Shown here one piece after another: positions 6,865 through 8,117 of a stretch of 8,117 nucleotides of DNA. Source of the stretch: Paenibacillaceae bacterium UBA6304 (GTDB taxonomy: Bacteria > Bacillota > Bacilli > Paenibacillales > Paenibacillaceae). The stretch is taken from positions 1 to 8,117 of the forward strand of contig DJTQ01000387.1 of NCBI GenBank assembly GCA_002439285.1, read 5' to 3'. The stretch's first letter is position 1. Every line of letters starts with the position of its first letter. Made by a program: the position numbers and the translations under genes. Below the pieces are notes generated by a model. The model saw only the letters and a list, made by a program, of their open reading frames with translations, was not told the DNA's origin and searched no databases.

Positions 6865-7683
6865 CTATCCTAGGAAATATCGGCTTATTTCTCCTGCAAG
6901 AACTTCCGGCGCCATCATCACCGCGGAGTGATCCTGGCCAGCAAGCGTCCGGTATTCTCCCTGCTCAAGCAGGCCAACCAGCGCTTTTGACGCTTCGTGA
7001 AGAAATGGCGGAGAATTTTCACCGGAGGTGACGCTTACAGGAATGTTGACCTTCCACCGGTCGGCCGGCAATGGTTGTCCGGATTGCGTGCTGTCCATAA
7101 TAAGCCCGTCATAAACCAGGGTATGTACTATTAAGGCCATGTTTTCCCAGGAGGGATCAGCCTTCATAAATCCAATGTACTCGCCGGGCACGCCGACCGC
7201 CTCGGTCATAAAGTACTCCACAGCACCGCTTTGATCGTTCTCAGCCAACAGGCGGTTCAAATGATCCACATATTCGGGCGACACCGCAGGACGGCTATCA
7301 TCAACAATGAATGGAGGCTCGTATAAGAAGAGCTTGTTCACGACATTCCCCAATTTGCTTGCCGCCTCCAGCGCTAATACTGCTCCGGAGGAGCTTCCAA
7401 ACAGAAACGCGCTGCCGCCGGCTTCCTCGATCAATGCTTGGATATCTTCGACCTCTCGGTCGACGGCATAGGGCGAAGCCTCGTTGCTACCGCCGCGACC
7501 CCGACGGTCATAGTTGTACACGGTAAATTGTCCGGCAAATCCGGCTGCCAACTGTTCGGCATCTGTATGGTCCGCTGCAGCAGCGGCCACCCGAATCAAT
7601 GCTGGGCCCGCTCCTTGCTTTTCATAAGAGATTTTCGTGCCGTCTTTGGAGATTACGCTGTTCAACGATTGAATACTTTCCAT
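6865..7683 (-). CDS. Alpha/beta fold hydrolase (cytoplasmic)
   Basis: This is a soluble hydrolase of 272 aa without signal peptide or membrane segment. Family landmarks in order are FTVYNYDRRGRGGSN (53-67), the nucleophile elbow GSSSG at 96-100 with S98 as nucleophile, LYEPPFIVDDSRP (120-132), DGLIMDSTQSGQPLPADRW (192-210) and the histidine H252 in AGQDHSA. It matches a well-populated group of about 265-aa hydrolases. Two departures are visible: the elbow has Ser where relatives often have His (GHSSG), and the oxyanion strand reads LIRVAAAAAD and has no HG. The acid residue is uncertain. The ATG at 7683 follows a strong AAGGAGGAGG (7691-7700). It is convergent with the gntR operon and shares its terminator. 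Substrate unknown. Confidence 0.88.
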   Translation of the reverse strand: MESIQSLNSVISKDGTKISYEKQGAGPALIRVAAAAADHTDAEQLAAGFAGQFTVYNYDRRGRGGSNEASPYAVDREVEDIQALIEEAGGSAFLFGSSSGAVLALEAASKLGNVVNKLFLYEPPFIVDDSRPAVSPEYVDHLNRLLAENDQSGAVEYFMTEAVGVPGEYIGFMKADPSWENMALIVHTLVYDGLIMDSTQSGQPLPADRWKVNIPVSVTSGENSPPFLHEASKALVGLLEQGEYRTLAGQDHSAVMMAPEVLAGEISRYFLG

Positions 7684-7726
7684 AGTAGATCCTCCTCCTT
7701 ATTAAACTCTTTGAAATTTTCCATTC

Positions 7727-7818
7727 TATAAGATGAACTATTGAAATGAATGTTAGTGCAAGTACGTAAAATGTATTTGATTCCCTGGCCTGCATCATAT
7801 TCTTCAGTTCATCTTATA
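7727..7818. repeat. 13-bp perfect inverted repeat with 66-bp spacer upstream of the minus-strand hydrolase
   Basis: TATAAGATGAACT (7727-7739) and AGTTCATCTTATA (7806-7818) are exact reverse complements. Read outward, the match extends to 16 of 17 bases (AGTTCATCTTATAKAAT) and each arm ends in a -10-like hexamer: TAGAAT leftward toward the hydrolase gene and TATAAT rightward. No good -35 elements are visible at the right distance. The right arm overlaps the stop codon of the AHSA1-like remnant. It may be a pair of operator sites, a small duplication or a hairpin-forming element. Confidence 0.5.
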
Positions 7819-7883
7819 TAATTAAAATGATTCTCAAGCCGGGCAAGCGTCTCCTTATAACCCTCGATCATGCCATTGGCATC
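7809..7883 (-). pseudogene. C-terminal remnant resembling an AHSA1/SRPBCC protein
   Basis: On the minus strand, 24 codons ending in TGA at 7809-7811 read DANGMIEGYKETLARLENHF plus NYIR. This resembles the last helix of AHSA1/SRPBCC proteins, which end in patterns like GW-x3-L-x-RL-x-x-Y/H-L. The frame stays open upstream only through the terminator hairpin to a TAA, so the first 80% or more of such a gene is missing. It lies just upstream of, and codirectional with, the hydrolase gene, suggesting a former partner lost by deletion. A MerR tail is the alternative. The match is recalled from the family and was not searched. Confidence 0.4.
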
Positions 7884-7911
7884 AAAGAAGCCCCTTCCGC
7901 GGGGCTTCTTT
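7884..7911. terminator. Bidirectional hairpin terminator
   Basis: AAAGAAGCCCC (7884-7894) and GGGGCTTCTTT (7901-7911) form a perfect 11-bp stem with a 6-nt loop and A/T tracts on both sides. On the minus strand it starts one base before the end of the TAA of the start-less frame at 7910-8098, so it probably ended transcription of that gene. Confidence 0.85.
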
Positions 7912-8098
7912 AATTACTATTTAGCAGATAGAGATCTTCAAATTTCAAATTCTCTGTATACTCGCTAATTAACAGTCTGCTTTCCGTCCCCTGGTAACTC
8001 TTCGCTCGTAGCTGCGTTTTCTGACAGCCCTCGTATATGTCAAATGCTGATAAACCAAGTGCTGCAAAAGTAACTATTGCAAAATAACCATTCCTAAA
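7910..8098 (-). pseudogene. Start-less 62-codon frame, probable truncated small membrane protein
   Basis: Read on the minus strand, this frame begins FRNGYFAIVTFAALGLSAFD, a single hydrophobic segment, then continues with a charged, polar tail (including RLLISEYTENLKFEDLYLL) and a TAA directly followed by a strong terminator. That order is what a genuine small membrane-anchored protein looks like. It has no ATG, GTG or TTG before the tail, and the preceding in-frame codon is a TAA formed by the TTAACTG repeat at the window edge. An ATG at 8088-8090 is in another frame and stops after five codons. The repeat may therefore have removed the original start. The family is not recognised; a chance frame remains possible. 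Confidence 0.35.
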
Positions 8099-8099
8099 T

Positions 8100-8117
8100 T
8101 AACTGTAAAACCTCCAG
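8100..8117 (+). repeat. 21-bp TAACTG repeat, copy 5 (cut by window end)
   Basis: The last 18 bases read TAACTG, TAAAACCTC, CAG and match the family consensus completely. They match the reverse complement of copy 3 (3224-3244) at 17 of 18 positions. The final three bases, expected to be TTA or CTA, lie beyond the window. It shows that the repeat is dispersed and not confined to the cluster at 3111-3295. Confidence 0.75.

Noticed and set aside
7723..7751. A specific sigma-A promoter for the minus-strand hydrolase (TAGAAT at 7723-7728)
   Set aside because: The -10-like hexamer is acceptable, but no -35 element better than about three of six matches lies 16 to 18 bp upstream, so no promoter was called.

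Overview
The window looks like a piece of a Firmicutes chromosome, most likely Paenibacillus or a close relative. The evidence is the strong AGGAGG-type ribosome binding sites, a CitB-type aconitase, a short YtrA-like GntR regulator, a secreted protein with a 'copper amine oxidase N-terminal' type domain (very common in Paenibacillus), A/T-tract hairpin terminators and a moderate GC content near one half. The genus is an inference.

Layout. (1) 50-2767 (+): aconitate hydratase of the TCA cycle, preceded by a short dyad next to its ribosome binding site and followed by a strong terminator. (2) 2824-3530: about 700 bp without a confident gene. It is a mosaic of a CTCAAT-type tandem repeat, four copies of a 21-bp near-palindromic repeat in a symmetric forward-forward-reverse-reverse arrangement, and a stretch with ambiguous, possibly decayed coding frames. 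(3) 3537-6829 (+): an apparent operon with one promoter overlapped by a perfect dyad. It encodes a YtrA-like GntR repressor (TTG start), an eight-span DUF1648/DUF5808 membrane protein, and an exported alpha/beta hydrolase with an N-terminal beta-rich domain. A hairpin terminator closes it. (4) 6865-7683 (-): a cytoplasmic alpha/beta hydrolase transcribed toward that operon and sharing the terminator. (5) 7684-8117: mostly remnants. On the minus strand there is a short C-terminal piece resembling an AHSA1/SRPBCC protein, a bidirectional terminator, a start-less 62-codon frame with one membrane segment, and another copy of the 21-bp repeat cut by the window edge.

How the genes work together. 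Aconitase is a stand-alone housekeeping gene here. The GntR/membrane protein/secreted hydrolase genes are tightly spaced and probably form a ligand- or envelope-responsive unit that represses itself through the promoter dyad. DUF1648 is also found in SdpI-type immunity proteins, so an envelope-defence role is possible but unproven. The minus-strand hydrolase probably once had an AHSA1-like neighbour that has since been deleted.

The least explained element is the 21-bp repeat family (TAACTG, 9-bp asymmetric core, CAGTTA). Its spacings of 51, 62 and 51 bp and mirror orientation suggest either a large nested hairpin or a set of binding sites on one helical face.
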